Shown: positions 24,067 through 35,595 of the stretch, in pieces
Layout: each line of letters begins with the position of its first letter
Numbering within the stretch: the first letter of the stretch is position 1
NCBI GenBank assembly: GCA_003118195.1
Contig: BEXV01000008.1
Location: 63,461 to 127,460, forward strand
DNA length: 64,000 bases
Direction: 5' to 3'
Origin: Hemicentrotus pulcherrimus
Taxonomy: Eukaryota > Echinodermata > Echinoidea > Camarodonta > Strongylocentrotidae
Program-made: the position numbers and the translations under genes
The notes under the pieces: generated by a model
The model's input: only the letters and a program-made list of their open reading frames with translations
The model's database searches: none
What the model was told of the DNA's origin: nothing

Positions 24067-24645
24067 AACGCCAACATTTAGTGACGAACAAGATAATATG
24101 TTAAGGCCAAAAAATAACGATGTAAAGATAATGTACGAGAAATAATAAAAAGCAAGATAAAAATTGTTAAAGTAGAGAAGAAGGACAAAACGATGAGGAA
24201 AAACATAAACCACTTTGTGCCACATTTTACGAAATTGTTGATTTTTAAAAACAAAGTCGAAAATCACAATCGGACCTACGCGAATCATTAATTTCTCTTA
24301 CAGCATGCATATTAAAATCGCCGGAAGGAGGACATTTTATTATGTTATATACTTCACATAAAGAGATCCAATATCCCCATTCTCTTCTTGCTGGTCAAGT
24401 ACATCTTGCTTAATAGCTCGGCGAATTATGCAAAGGAAAATAGCAAATCCCTGATATCGACAATTGATCATCGCCTTCTTTCGATATTTGAGCTTTAGAG
24501 TAAATAAACATCTTGACTGACACTCGTTTTCATAAATGCAATATAGAATTTGAGCTGTTGTCTACGTATCAATATAGATACCCACTTCCGAACGGGGAAA
24601 AACACAAATTAATATACATGTACGTTGAGTGAAACCTTGAAGATG
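24067..24645. other. AT-rich unique DNA
   Basis: No gene or repeat was recognised between the GA tract and the SINE. Confidence 0.55.
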
Positions 24646-24868
24646 TTTGTTTGTTTGTTTGTTTATTTAAATTTAAAACCCAACAGCTAAGTAAACATGT
24701 GTATGCTAGTAGGTAAGAAACCCTATGGCCTATTGCTTTAAGTCTTCTCCGAGTGACTTTGGAATGAGGATTACAGCCGTACTAGGGCTTTAGCGCATCG
24801 AACTTGGTTTCGAACCCGGGACCTTGCCGTAACGAGACCAATGCCCTACCACTGAGCCATCGCGTCTC
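24646..24868 (-). mobile_element. tRNA-derived SINE family D, copy 1 (full length)
   Basis: Read on the minus strand, the element starts at 24868 with a tRNA-like head. It has an A box TGGCTCAGTGG (24859-24849) and a B box GGTTCGAAACC (24816-24806) 43 bases apart, the normal tRNA spacing. The anticodon-loop position reads CTCGTTA, so the source tRNA may have been tRNA-Thr(CGT). The acceptor arms do not pair and the T stem is broken, so it is not a working tRNA gene. A tRNA-unrelated body follows, with GACTTAAAGC, and the 3' end is an (AAAC)n tail (plus-strand (TTTG)n, 24646-24664). Known biology: such SINEs are transcribed by RNA polymerase III from these boxes and mobilised by a partner LINE. 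Clear target duplications were not found. Confidence 0.82.
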
Positions 24869-27800
24869 ATTAAATTAAAAAATGAAAATTAACGGAGAGA
24901 AAAAAGTTAAAAAGAATAAGCATGAAATGAAATGAATATTTTGTTTAAATGTTATCTATGAACATTTTCATACACCAGATTCATTTATTCAAAAGTTTTT
25001 TGGCAACCAGGTGTATACGTGATCTAAATAGTCACATATTTTACACTCATTTTCAATTGACATATTTTATTGNGGGGGGCAAAGGAGCTTTTCTGTATAA
25101 CAACTTTTGTCAGTATGTAATTCTCATGACACCTAGATTTCGGGTAAATTCGCGTTCGCTTACCTTCGAAATAGATTTTTGTTCATTGTATTTGTTTGTC
25201 AAAATAAGTTCTTCGCCCATCGTCCTTGTCTAAATGGTGAATTTAATATTATTGAGAATCGATAACATACAATTAAAGTAAACTGGCGCCTCTCTTACCT
25301 CCAGTTATACGAGTAGGCCTATATCACATGTTTCTGTTTGAGTAGTTAAAAGACATCTATCTTATCTCTGTCCAGCTTTATTTTAGCTTCTTCTTTTCTC
25401 TTTTACCCCTGTTTACTTCTTCTTTTACCTTTATTTCCTTCAATTTCGGGGTAATGTAGAAGTTGCGATCAATGTCAGAAATCGGTAGGGATTCTCCTCG
25501 TTTTAAAGACGCGTTTCATAACTACCCTGAGGCCCAAAAGGGTGATCGCCTTGCCCCGGTAGAACTCTCCCGTATCTCTCCTCTATTGAGTTATGTATCA
25601 ACCTGCCCTCAAATTGAGCAAACTCTATCGATGTCTTAGGCCATTTCCTCCATCACAGCTTCGCTACAGGTGTTGACTATACCGTTATCCATACCTTCTG
25701 ATTTCCACTGTCTTTTCCTTATCTCTCTCCTTTCCCCATTTTTTTTTTCTTGCTATCGCTTGGAAGAGGTGCCAAGGTATAGCTTTTACCTAGCCCTGGG
25801 CGACGCCGCCGCCACCTCCACAAATTACACTCGCATTCTCTCACCATTTGCTACGTTTTCCATACCAGTAATTGATCCATGGCCCGGAACAACGCGATGC
25901 AGTGATGCAATTAAACCAGTGTTGGTAAATACGTTAATTTTTACTTAACGGAAAAGTGATATGTAAGACGCTGTGTTTGTTTGCAAAGTCCTTTTTCTCC
26001 TTACGCCGCAATTTAATAGCTATATTTTAACGCAAACGCGCGCGAGCATATCGACCAGCGTCGAGGGGCGCGCGTCCTTCCTTTTTGCGTGCGAGATGAT
26101 GAAACGAGCGCTTCATATTGTAACGTGCTTTGTTACCTGTTATATGCACAATAAAATAGGAGAAAAGACCAGTCAATATTTTGATATCTCACCTAACCTG
26201 AGTTCTAATCGTGTGGAGTACTTGATGATTCAATCACAGATATCTTCATTCGAAATAATTTGATATTGCGATGCTCAATTTCGCGGGAATAAAGGGACTG
26301 ATCGATAAAGAAAAGTATCCTAGAGAGAAACCGCAAACCATTCAAAACGATATCTAAAACAAATTAGCTTTACATAAGCTAGAATATATTCTCAGATCTC
26401 ATATTTTCCAGTAAGTGGTATTGCAAATAATTCACGGATGCACTTGAAGTAATGAGATACTAACCTCTCTACACAAGAATGGAAATAAAAGAATACGGAA
26501 ATACGATGATTAATTGATCTAAAATATCCCTTTCTTGTTTTGCATTTACAAATCAATAACGTAACGTTGGAATAACCTACTTTCTTTCCAACTTATTATT
26601 TGAGCATTGTAATGAATCTTAGATTGATGTTTGTTGAATAGCTGTTTCTTTTTCAACTCAGATAAAATAGCGTCAATATCAGTTCCATAAGACTATTTCA
26701 TCCCTCGGGGATAATGTGGCTGGTTTAAACAAAACTTTCTTGAGCATATACTGTACTCTTTACCAATTTTTTCGTTTCTTCTATACGTAACAAAACATAA
26801 AAACTGTATCCACTCGATAAAACAAATATTTGAATAGGCGGGGTGATTATGTTCTTTGACAAAAATGCTGCGCCATCACCTCAAATATGGATGTAGTCTC
26901 CCATCTCTAATTTTCAAAAATCGAAATTTATGCAATCAAAACCCTAGTCTTTCCTCAATGTTTTTGAATTGTATGTTTTTATTCTTCTTTTCCACCTTCT
27001 CATTTTCTCGTTATCTTACATCTCATTTTTGTCTTCCATCTATCTTTTACTTTTTTTTTAAATTTTACCATCGTCCTTTCCATCTATTTCATTCCTCTTT
27101 TGAGTTTTGTAGAATGAGTATAAAACCTTATTCTCTTTGATTTGTTACATTCATCTACCATGTATACTGTGTGCATTTAAATTTTGCCCACGTCTTTCTC
27201 ATATCATCTCATTCTGCGTTTTCTTTTTGCACTCCCTTCTGATTTAAAAGTATATGTATAAGGGTCGTAAAGACTTTCGAAAAAACAACCACGGTTCCTT
27301 CATAATCCTAGTGTATTATCTGTTGAAATGTGCGCACATTACAGTGACATAATTATTATATGATTTGATTATGATTTCTATAGGCAATACGAAAATGTAC
27401 TGAAATTGCTCTTGAGCTGAATGCTTGAAAGTCTTGACAATTGTGATTTGTCCGCATTATGTTATTTTTCAACTGATGTTTTCCTTTTAAATTTCCTACT
27501 TTTTGGAAGACTTGGTCAGAAATCTGACATGTTTAGTGTCGTCGTGCAAACCGAAATATACACAAGGGTAATAAATGCTTCGTAGTATTTGTTTTTTACT
27601 TTGGAGCATACCGTACATGCATTCTGATCCAAAGCTAAATTGCTTGAACCTTTCAAGTACTTGTATCATTCCAGCACACTTTATTGTTCTTGCCGTTGGC
27701 TAAAATTTCATAGGCATCCAACCAGCCTTTAAATCTAAAAACAAAGTAAATGAAAACACTTCTTCTCGTATAAAGTAACGAAGGGGACGGACTACAATAT

Positions 27801-29081
27801 TGAAAATTAGTGCCAAGAAAATGAGCAGGGCGTCGCATGTTATTCTAACGGTTTTAAGAGGAAACCGCAGGCCGCTACCCACCCGCACCATTTAGCCTGT
27901 AATTGTGCTCTTATCATACTAGTCCAATAATCTTTCATATTTTCCACCCGTTCGGATCAGCATGTAATGCCATTATTTCTTTACTCCCTCACCTTGGAGG
28001 GAAATATCGTCTACGATTTCAAAAAGACACATAAACATTCATCATATTCAGCAAATAGGAGCTTAAGCCGCTACCAAATTCGGCTCAATTTCACACTTTT
28101 TCTCTCCGTATATTGTGCTTCGTTCCTCTAGGGCTAGATTTCTTCCTCTTTCTTTCCACACACGTAAAGCCAGTGGGCTCTGTATCACTTCAATGCTCAA
28201 CAGACATTGACACTCTCGACTGCCAAATTCCGATATTTTACCGAGAAATATTGGACGAGATAAACCCAAATGAAATTGGAGGAGGCCTAACAAACACATA
28301 GAGCAGGAATCACCGAAACCCTAAGTAGAAAAAAAGGCGAGGCTTTTAATTAAATTTGTTAGGGCCTGGCTAGGTGATATCATGGTAAATAATATGAGTT
28401 CAGTTTTTAGATGAGAAGAAATTAAGTGAAAAGAGGCATCCCCACTGAGCGAATTTCCCAAAATGCAGCAAGGGAAAATAATAAATGGTTTTACCATTGA
28501 ATATCTACCGCCGTTAGCATAACGTCGACAAAATTATTAAAAAAAAGAAGATATTGTTATGAACGATTTTGGGGCTAATTATGAACAATGTCAAACATGG
28601 TCTTAGTTTAGATAGTTTTAGTCGGTATCCTCGATTACATCCCAATTATTATTTTTGTTATATGCCATGCTACGTCTATGTTTATGGTCAAAGGGATGGT
28701 AATTTACCGCACAGTAAACAAGGAATACGAATGGTTTCTTCGGATGTATTTCTATCCTTACATATAATTGACGGATTGGCTTGAAAGTAAGAACAAAGGA
28801 AGAGAATAGGATCCGCCTATATTTGAATTTGCATCGCTGCGTCCATCAAAATGAACAACTGTGAGACTCGATTTACACTATATTGCGATATGGCCTGACC
28901 CTTCACAGACACCATACTCGCGAAATAAGTGAGGTGAACGGCCTCTCGTTCTCTTGAGTTGCTAGTTGTAATTCCCCCATCTACCCCATCCATCGCCAAG
29001 TCTGAACACTGTCCGTCGTACAGTCACTCTAGATGCGCCATTTTAACTGTGAGATGAGAGGCGGTGTGGATGCTTGTACGT
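24869..29081. other. Unique DNA, no gene supported
   Basis: An N at 25073 adjoins a GGGGGG run. A short CpG-dense patch lies at about 26030-26110 and a T-rich, C-poor patch at about 26940-27110. Open frames reach 96 codons (25973-26263 plus) and lack domains. No RNA gene or transposon was recognised. Confidence 0.5.
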
Positions 29082-29103
29082 ATGTGTTTGTGTGCATGCG
29101 TGC

Positions 29104-29135
<32 letters not shown>

Positions 29136-29209
29136 AAAAAAAACGAGACAAACAGAGAGAGAGAGAGAGAGAGACAGAGACAGGAAACGAGAGAGAGGGA
29201 GAGAGAGAT
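29082..29209. repeat. (GT)n-(GA)n compound microsatellite
   Basis: A GT/GCGT block of about 37 bases passes directly into about 90 bases of GA repeat interrupted by A8 and ACGAGACAAAC. Overlapping frames on both strands are repeat translations (Cys/Val-Arg/Glu and Ser/Leu-His/Thr). Confidence 0.93.
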
Positions 29210-29278
29210 GAGTAAAGAGAAGACAAGGCATTTAGTCAAAGTACACGCATGTTTTCGGGGTGACGAAATAAGGAAAAT

Positions 29279-29440
29279 GTTAAGAGGGAGACAAAAGGAG
29301 GGTGAGAGAGAAGAAGAAGAAAGAGGAGGAAGAGGAGAAGGAGGAGCACGAGGGGGAGAAGAAGGAGATAAAGAAGAAGAAGAAATATAAAATAAAAAAG
29401 TTCAAAGGAAGAGAGAGTGAGAACAAAGAGAAAGAAAGAA
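29279..29440. repeat. Polypurine (GGA/GAA)n tract
   Basis: About 160 bases of almost pure purine with GGAGAA- and AGAAGA-type units. It could form a triplex-prone homopurine tract. It belongs to a microsatellite cluster extending from 29.08 to 30.2 kb. Confidence 0.88.
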
Positions 29441-29566
29441 GGTGTGAGAAATGTAGGCAGTGAAATGAGAGAAGAGCAGACAAAGATGTCTTCAGGGGTG
29501 ACGAAAGTGTGCTCGAAAATTGAACCGAGAAAAGAGATGGAAACAAATAGGGAGTAGACGAGAGGA

Positions 29567-29587
29567 AAACAGAGAGAAAAAATAGTA

Positions 29588-29641
<54 letters not shown>
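29567..29641. repeat. (GA)n microsatellite
   Basis: A nearly perfect GA repeat of about 55 bases with a short degenerate lead-in. Confidence 0.95.
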
Positions 29642-29643
<2 letters not shown>

Positions 29644-29775
29644 TTGAATATATAGGGAATCGGTCGAGCTTGGTGGCGGAAAGGTGACGAAGTTCAGGAA
29701 CAGACAGAGAACTGAGCAAGAATACGGGTGACCAATCGAATGCTCCGATACAATAATAAAGAAGAAAAACGATAT

Positions 29776-29852
29776 AACTAGAGAGAAAGAGATGGTGAAA
29801 CAGAGAAAGGGAGTAAGAGAGTGAGAATGACAGAGAGAGAGAGAGTACTAGA
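29776..29852. repeat. Degenerate (GA)n tract
   Basis: Scattered GAGA blocks with single-base interruptions, an older relative of the neighbouring pure GA tract. Confidence 0.75.
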
Positions 29853-29910
29853 AGAAAGACTGACCAAAGGAAGAGTGATAAATGGAGAGATAGAGGAACA
29901 GATACTTGAA

Positions 29911-29961
29911 GTAGAAATAGTAGTAGTAGTAATAGTAGGAAACGTCGTCGTAGTAACAGTA
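29911..29961. repeat. (TAG)n/(GTC)n trinucleotide repeat, left part
   Basis: TAG trinucleotides are followed by CGTCGTCGTAGTAACAGTA. Similar sequence (CGTCGTCGTCATAACAGTA) resumes at 30087 beyond the palindromic insert, so one trinucleotide tract appears to have been split. Confidence 0.8.
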
Positions 29962-30073
29962 GGGACTTTTAGATTTGCATGGACTGATACGTATGACGTC
30001 CTTTCAAGTCAGTGCATTAAAAGGACGTCGATTGTAGCAATCCACGTTGTCGTTGTGCAAATCTAAAAGTCCC
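29962..30073. mobile_element. 112-bp palindromic insert in a trinucleotide repeat
   Basis: Perfect 18-bp terminal inverted repeats, GGGACTTTTAGATTTGCA at 29962-29979 and its reverse complement at 30056-30073, bound a 112-bp unit. Inside, a second perfect inverted repeat (GACGTCCTTT at 29996-30005, AAAGGACGTC at 30020-30029) forms a central hairpin. Related trinucleotide sequence flanks both sides. The termini contain ATTTGCA, close to the octamer ATTTGCAT. No coding capacity exists. It looks like a very small MITE or foldback element, but no precise target duplication can be assigned. Confidence 0.65.
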
Positions 30074-30081
30074 AATTATTT

Positions 30082-30200
30082 GTCATCGTCGTCGTCATAA
30101 CAGTAGAAATAGCAACACTAGCATTAGAAGTGATTAGTATAGTAGTGCCAATAATTTAGTAGGAAGAGCTGCAGCGGTACTAGTAGCAGAGGTAATAATA
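30082..30200. repeat. Trinucleotide repeat, right part (decayed)
   Basis: TCG/GTC triplets pass into TAG-like and GTA-like triplets with many substitutions. It continues the tract interrupted at 29962. Confidence 0.7.
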
Positions 30201-30884
30201 CGAACTCTTTGTGACAATGGTACATGTAGTAATGAAAATAATATAATACCAGTGAAGTATATACTACGCAGTGTAACTGAGACGTGAATCATGAACGTTG
30301 ATTGATGTTGGGATTTGTTATTAAACCCAATCAAAATGTTGGTAAGCTTTATATCACGGTTTAGATAATAGTTTAGATAATATATAAGTCCTCTATCATT
30401 AGTAATAATATATCGTAATATTCTAGCCATTTCTTGAATCACAAGATTGTCTAAATCTTTAATGATATGATAGCATAAATCTGTCTATAATTCCGGCTGT
30501 CATGGTTTTATCAAACAGTCTTTGCCTGTCGAAGACATTCAACCTTGCCTGAAACCAACTCCAAGAGCCTGGTTTTGTTCTCTCTCCCTCTCTCTTTCCC
30601 ACTATTTTCCCTTCTTCTATACACATCCATGTGAGCTCGCGCTTCTAACGTTAGCAAGAATAACAGAAAGTGCCTCATTTTTAGCCTATCAGTCGTTGTG
30701 TGGATGGGGCCCGCGGCAGAACTCAACGCCAAAATACGGGCTCAATAGAAACCAATTGACGTTAATACAATAAACGCCGAAAACCGACTATTCAACGAAA
30801 AGCTGGGGGAAAAATAACGTGGTGGCACCTCAAAACAAAGGCCTCCCCTTACAATTGTCAATCATTCTGATTTCATTTATTCCA
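30201..30884. other. AT-rich unique DNA
   Basis: A 12-base unit GTTTAGATAATA is tandemly repeated twice at about 30359-30382. Frames of 73-102 codons on both strands have no domains. No gene was recognised. Confidence 0.5.
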
Positions 30885-30955
30885 TCTCTCTCTCTCTCTC
30901 TCCCTCTCTCTCTCTCTCCCGTTCTCTCGTTCTCCCCTCTCTCTCTCTCTTTCGT
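30885..30955. repeat. (CT)n microsatellite
   Basis: About 70 bases of CT repeat on the plus strand, a GA tract in the orientation opposite to most of the others in the window. Confidence 0.94.
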
Positions 30956-31989
30956 TTCACACTTTGCTTCATACATTGCTACTGTTGAATTTCTTTCAAA
31001 GCCCTCGATTTCCCTGTCTGGCAATAAGTGTTGAATTATTGGGCAATATTGGAAAGGGTTCGGATAGACACGCGCTAAAGCCTTTTCTCTCCAACTTATC
31101 CCACCCCGGGAAAAAAAAAGAGTTCGGCGGTTCATGCCCTCTGAAAACTACAACTTTGCATTTCAAGAATGTCAAGTATTACTGTATTTCTTCTTATTTT
31201 CTCGAACATTTGTTATATTTATATGACTTTGTCATCTGAACTCCAGCTGACATTAAGTTGGGATCTCTAGCCCCAGTAAATCCTTACAAACTGCTACCAT
31301 TCCAAACATCCAACCTGGTGTTCATTTCTCCAAAAGCTCGGAGTAGAACCTTCTTAAATCCCTGGACTCAAAGATCACTCTCTCGTTCAAGCAGTGTCTT
31401 TCATCTCCCTTTCTCCAGCTCTTCCTACAACCTTACAAGAAATGAAATCCATATGTTCTAATCTTTCCTAGATTTTCAAATTGTATTTCAAGAAAGCAAT
31501 AGAAACGAGACAGAGAGAACCAGATGAAATATAAAAAGACCCGAATGGTAAGATTGAAATTGATGCTCTAAATCTAGAAATTCCTTTAAAGACGTTATCA
31601 TTCGAATTCATCAACGGGATAAGAAGCATATAATTGTATACATATACCTCGGGTATCCATATATCAAAATCCACTTAGAGATATTACAAATTGAGGTGAC
31701 ATTGTAAGATTCCCCTTAAAAGGCATTTCAATGGGCCCCGTCACTCCGAACAATTTACTGAATGACGATAGCTCAGATTAAGTTAACGGATTGTTAACAT
31801 TATCCTCACCTAAAAGTTTGGACTAAGTTGGTGCATTGTAGTCGTATTTATCCTACTCGTGTCAATCAAGATTGGGTGCCTGCGATTCGGGCCATTTGCT
31901 ATAGAAAAAGAGAAAAAAGTGAGCCAAATCTGCGGTTATTTTCCATTCTTGCAGCGAAAGTGAAAGCCTAGAACCCGATTTATATACCT
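30956..31989. other. Unique DNA, no gene supported
   Basis: Frames of 67-91 codons occur on both strands with no domains. No repeat was recognised. Confidence 0.5.
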
Positions 31990-32170
31990 ATCCATTTTGA
32001 TTTTTTCCCCATTTCTTGTCCCCTTTCTCTCTTTTTCTGTACCATGTTATATCTTTTTGTTCTTTCTTCACTTCTCTCTTTCCCTTTCTCATCATCTCTC
32101 CCTTTCTCTTTCCCTTCACATCTTTCTTTTTCTCTTCCTTCCCCTTCCCCTTTTCCCCTCGTACCCTCTC
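31990..32170. repeat. Polypyrimidine (TTTC/CTCTTT)n tract
   Basis: About 180 bases of nearly pure pyrimidine on the plus strand with TTTCCC and CTCTTT units. Three overlapping plus-strand frames (from 31997, 32016 and 32044) stay open because of this composition. The longest, 151 codons, is Phe/Ser/Leu-rich at its start and has no recognisable domain after it. Confidence 0.85.
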
Positions 32171-35100
32171 CCCTCAAAGTTACCTATACTCGTGCGACAA
32201 TCATCGCCGAAGCTGTATTTACGACAGACGCGAACCACTTCTCCTTTCAGGCATGCATTGCAAATTTTGGTCACTTTAAATATCTTGTTTTCATTCGAAA
32301 GGTCCGAAACCTTCTGGGAAATGAGAGACGGTCCAGTCTGAAAAAAAGCTTTTTAGGTGATATCTTCATAAGACTGCTTTCTCCAAAATACAAGGGCACA
32401 AAAGAAGCAAGACGACTTCATTACAAGGCAAACATCTTCTATTGCTCCTCGTGCAGTTCAGGTTTTAAATGCAATGAAGAAGAAGATACGAAGGAGTAGA
32501 ATTCCCATGGTATGAAATTAGCGCCGCCGTAACGTTTTCAGCAAAATCAAAGAAACGATTACGTTTCAAATAATTGCACTATTACCCCTATTACAACAAA
32601 TAGATATACCTCACGCCGGGCATGCGTATATAGTCAGATGGAAAAAATACTTCTCAAATGTATATTCTTTCCTCAACAAGTTCTCCTGTATCAAATAAAA
32701 GAGAAGAACTGTATGTGCTACAATAAATGGATCATCTTTTTGTGATGACGAATTCGCAGTTATCATCTGCCCGTGGCGTACGCTGTATTGTGAAAACGTT
32801 CTAGTCTACCTTATAGTAGCAATACTTAAATATTTAAATTACTTAAATATTGTTAGCCCATTCCTCTTTAAGTGAAAAAGAAAATAATATCATTAATAAC
32901 ATTTATTGTTGGTAACATTAAAAAAAAAAATCACAACCATTGCAAACATATCAATTGCATAATTTACTTTATCAACAACAACGATAATACAAATAACAAT
33001 ATAATATGCAACATGTTGTTAACATGCCTTAAATACCAGGATTGTACTTTTTGCATACGAAGAGAAAATACTCTTTCTAAAAATATCTTCTTTTCAAAAA
33101 TACATATTAATGAATAGGCAGATCTAAGGGACAAATAACAATAAAAATCATATAGGGAGTAATTGTGAACCTGCCACAGGGTATTACCAACGATGTGTTG
33201 GGATGCCTTCCACCGGTTTCCTTTGGATTGTTGAATTCTAGAGGTTTTAGAAATATCTAGGTCCAGTTCGTACAACCCTGGATCTGCCAGCAATATCTAC
33301 CGTGCAATCAATATACGCCCATATCTTTGAAAACATGAAAATTACGACTGATATAAAGTTAAACATAGCAATCAATTTTCTGAAAAGTGGCATAAGTAAA
33401 GCCCATCTTATTTACAGGCAGCCAAATGTCAAACCCGAAGTTCAGCATGCATGAATGATGTACATTATGTACAAATAAGGAAACAAAATTGATTTGAGAA
33501 TGAAATGAAAGTGAAAAAAATAATTTCATGAAAAACTATTTTGTATTGTCATTTGGTAAAAAGAATTATGTCGATTTCTACAGAGTGAAGAATTGGACAT
33601 TTGGCATTCCATATATCAGTGGACCAACGCTTCGCACTGAGCTGGGTTCAAACCTTACCTAAAGTTAGGGGCTTTCGAAAATACCGGCCAATAATCCCAC
33701 AACAAAACCATAGATTCTTCAGCGTATAATCTATATTTTGTTTGGACACATTTTCAACTAAATCTCGCGTAGATTCAGTCTTTCTTCCCTTTATATACAT
33801 CACAATTTATGATTTTTCATTACATAAATCCTTTGAATAATATTTATTAAAAAAAACATTCACCTTTAAGTCACCATTTCACATACTACTTAGATATATC
33901 TAATACTATTGAACTACATTAAATTCTCCTGATACTTTGAATTCGTTATCAATTTTGGAAACAAAATCAAAGACAGTACTCATCCACTCAGATAGGAGTA
34001 AGTCAATTCGAATATCGTGTATAAAGTTTTTTTTTTAAATAACCATTTGTAACAATTAAGACGAAATAAATAATGTTTTCCTAAAATAGCTACAATAATA
34101 TGATATTTATTCTGTTACAGTAATGTATTCTAAATATACTTCCTAAAACTTTACTTCATAGCTGAATCAGTTACTATAAGTTAAAATAAAGATCACCTTT
34201 ATGATTATTGCAATTACAACTCACCAAAAGAAGAGCTCTTTGCATCATACTGACCATGAATGAAAAGAACAACCAATTGTTTCACTTACCATTCATGTGT
34301 CTTAATGACCAACTGAACTTCATTTAGATACAGGTACAATATATGTATATTTATTTTATCAAATCATAGTTTCTAGTTCAATTGTTTGACTGATTTAATT
34401 TCTGTACAAAAGACATCATTAATTCAATGCCCATACTTTCCATGATTATTGCTATTTTATGTAATATTGTTCACGATTGATATTTTTTAAAAATGTATTA
34501 AATCATCGATCAAATGATAACAATATTCCGATTATCAAACTTAAAGACGCGATACGCCTAACCAATTTTTGAACGTAAGATCAAACCTTTGATCACTACT
34601 AAAACCTTTTTCAAATACCTACTTAAGTATAAAATCGAGTCCGACATGACCCATATTTCAATCGTTTTTCCCCTTGATGACAACATCATCCTAGTTCTAT
34701 TATAAATATTATATGGTTAATCATTGTTTTGAGCACAATAATGCTCAAGTAGCTGCCTGTTTCATGGTTAAATCTATGTCCGTATTTGTTTGTTATTTAT
34801 TTCATTTTCTTTAAACTTCGTTACTCCTTTTTCTTCCATGAAACCTGTTAAATGCTTTGGGACTAAGATATATATTTCGATGAGATTTAACATGGATGAA
34901 TATAATCGTATTTTCAATAGAAGGTGAAATTCGAAACAGCAAAAAAAATAATTGAATAATAAAATACCCACCATAAACGGAAGTGACGGGCTTAAAAATG
35001 TGACAGATCCTTAATACAACATCGGGGGTTTTGAAGTTGTCGACCGCTCATGAGTCTACACACATTAACGGTTTTGTGAAATTAATATTTAGATTTTAGG

Positions 35101-35461
35101 TATATCCTTAATTCAACATGTAACACGCTGCAGTATTGAGAATCCTAATAATCCTATCTGTACATGATGACCATCGGGACACTAGTCATAAATTATCCTT
35201 CAGAAATTAATCTAATAACATTTGGCCAGATTCAATTCTAATATTAAAGTTACCACCAATTTTGTCACCTCAATATTTCGATTGCACAAAATGTTACACC
35301 AATGAAAGCGTCTCTTATTTCACGTTCTGTACGGTTTCTCTGGCACAGTTATAATATTTTTTCTGACACAATTTTCTTTCATCATGGTCATCTTTAATGA
35401 ATGCTCCGCTGATTCGTTGCACGAATGCAGCGATTCAGCCAAACGTGTCGGATTTCACCAT
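32171..35461. other. AT-rich unique DNA
   Basis: Over 3 kb without a convincing frame. A sequence with B-box similarity (GGGTTCAAACC) lies at about 33646-33656, with a weak A-box-like ATCAGTGGACC upstream. The spacing is too short for a tRNA, so at most it is a deleted tRNA relic. Nothing else was recognised. Confidence 0.5.
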
Positions 35462-35595
35462 CTTCTTTTGGTGGGTTTAGTTACGTGTCCGTCTGACTGG
35501 TCAACGACCTCGGGTCATTTTCCCACCCCAGCATTTTGCCAGTCCGCTTGAGGATCGATACCACGCCTGTCACAGAAGTCCAGTTGAGCTACCTA
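35462..35595 (-). mobile_element. Possible tRNA-derived SINE fragment
   Basis: On the minus strand a canonical-looking A box TAGCTCAACTGG (35591-35580) is followed 29 bases later by a B-box-like GGTATCGATCC (35562-35552). The spacing is about 15 bases shorter than in a tRNA, so part of the anticodon arm appears deleted. About 90 bases of unrelated sequence follow, resembling the body of a SINE. It does not match the family D copies in this window. Confidence 0.35.

Noticed and set aside
23554..24288. A 244-codon minus-strand open frame, the longest free of gaps
   Set aside because: About a third of it is translated (TC)n repeat, which cannot contain stops. The rest is Phe/Ser/Leu-rich with no recognisable domain, and a second register is also open at 23570-23773.
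24797..24868. A functional tRNA-Thr gene
   Set aside because: The A and B boxes and spacing are good, but the acceptor stem does not pair and the T stem is disrupted. The sequence continues into a SINE body with an AAAC tail.
32044..32499. A 151-codon plus-strand frame, possibly a small gene
   Set aside because: The first third is polypyrimidine repeat, two other registers are open over the same tract, and the remainder has no domain.
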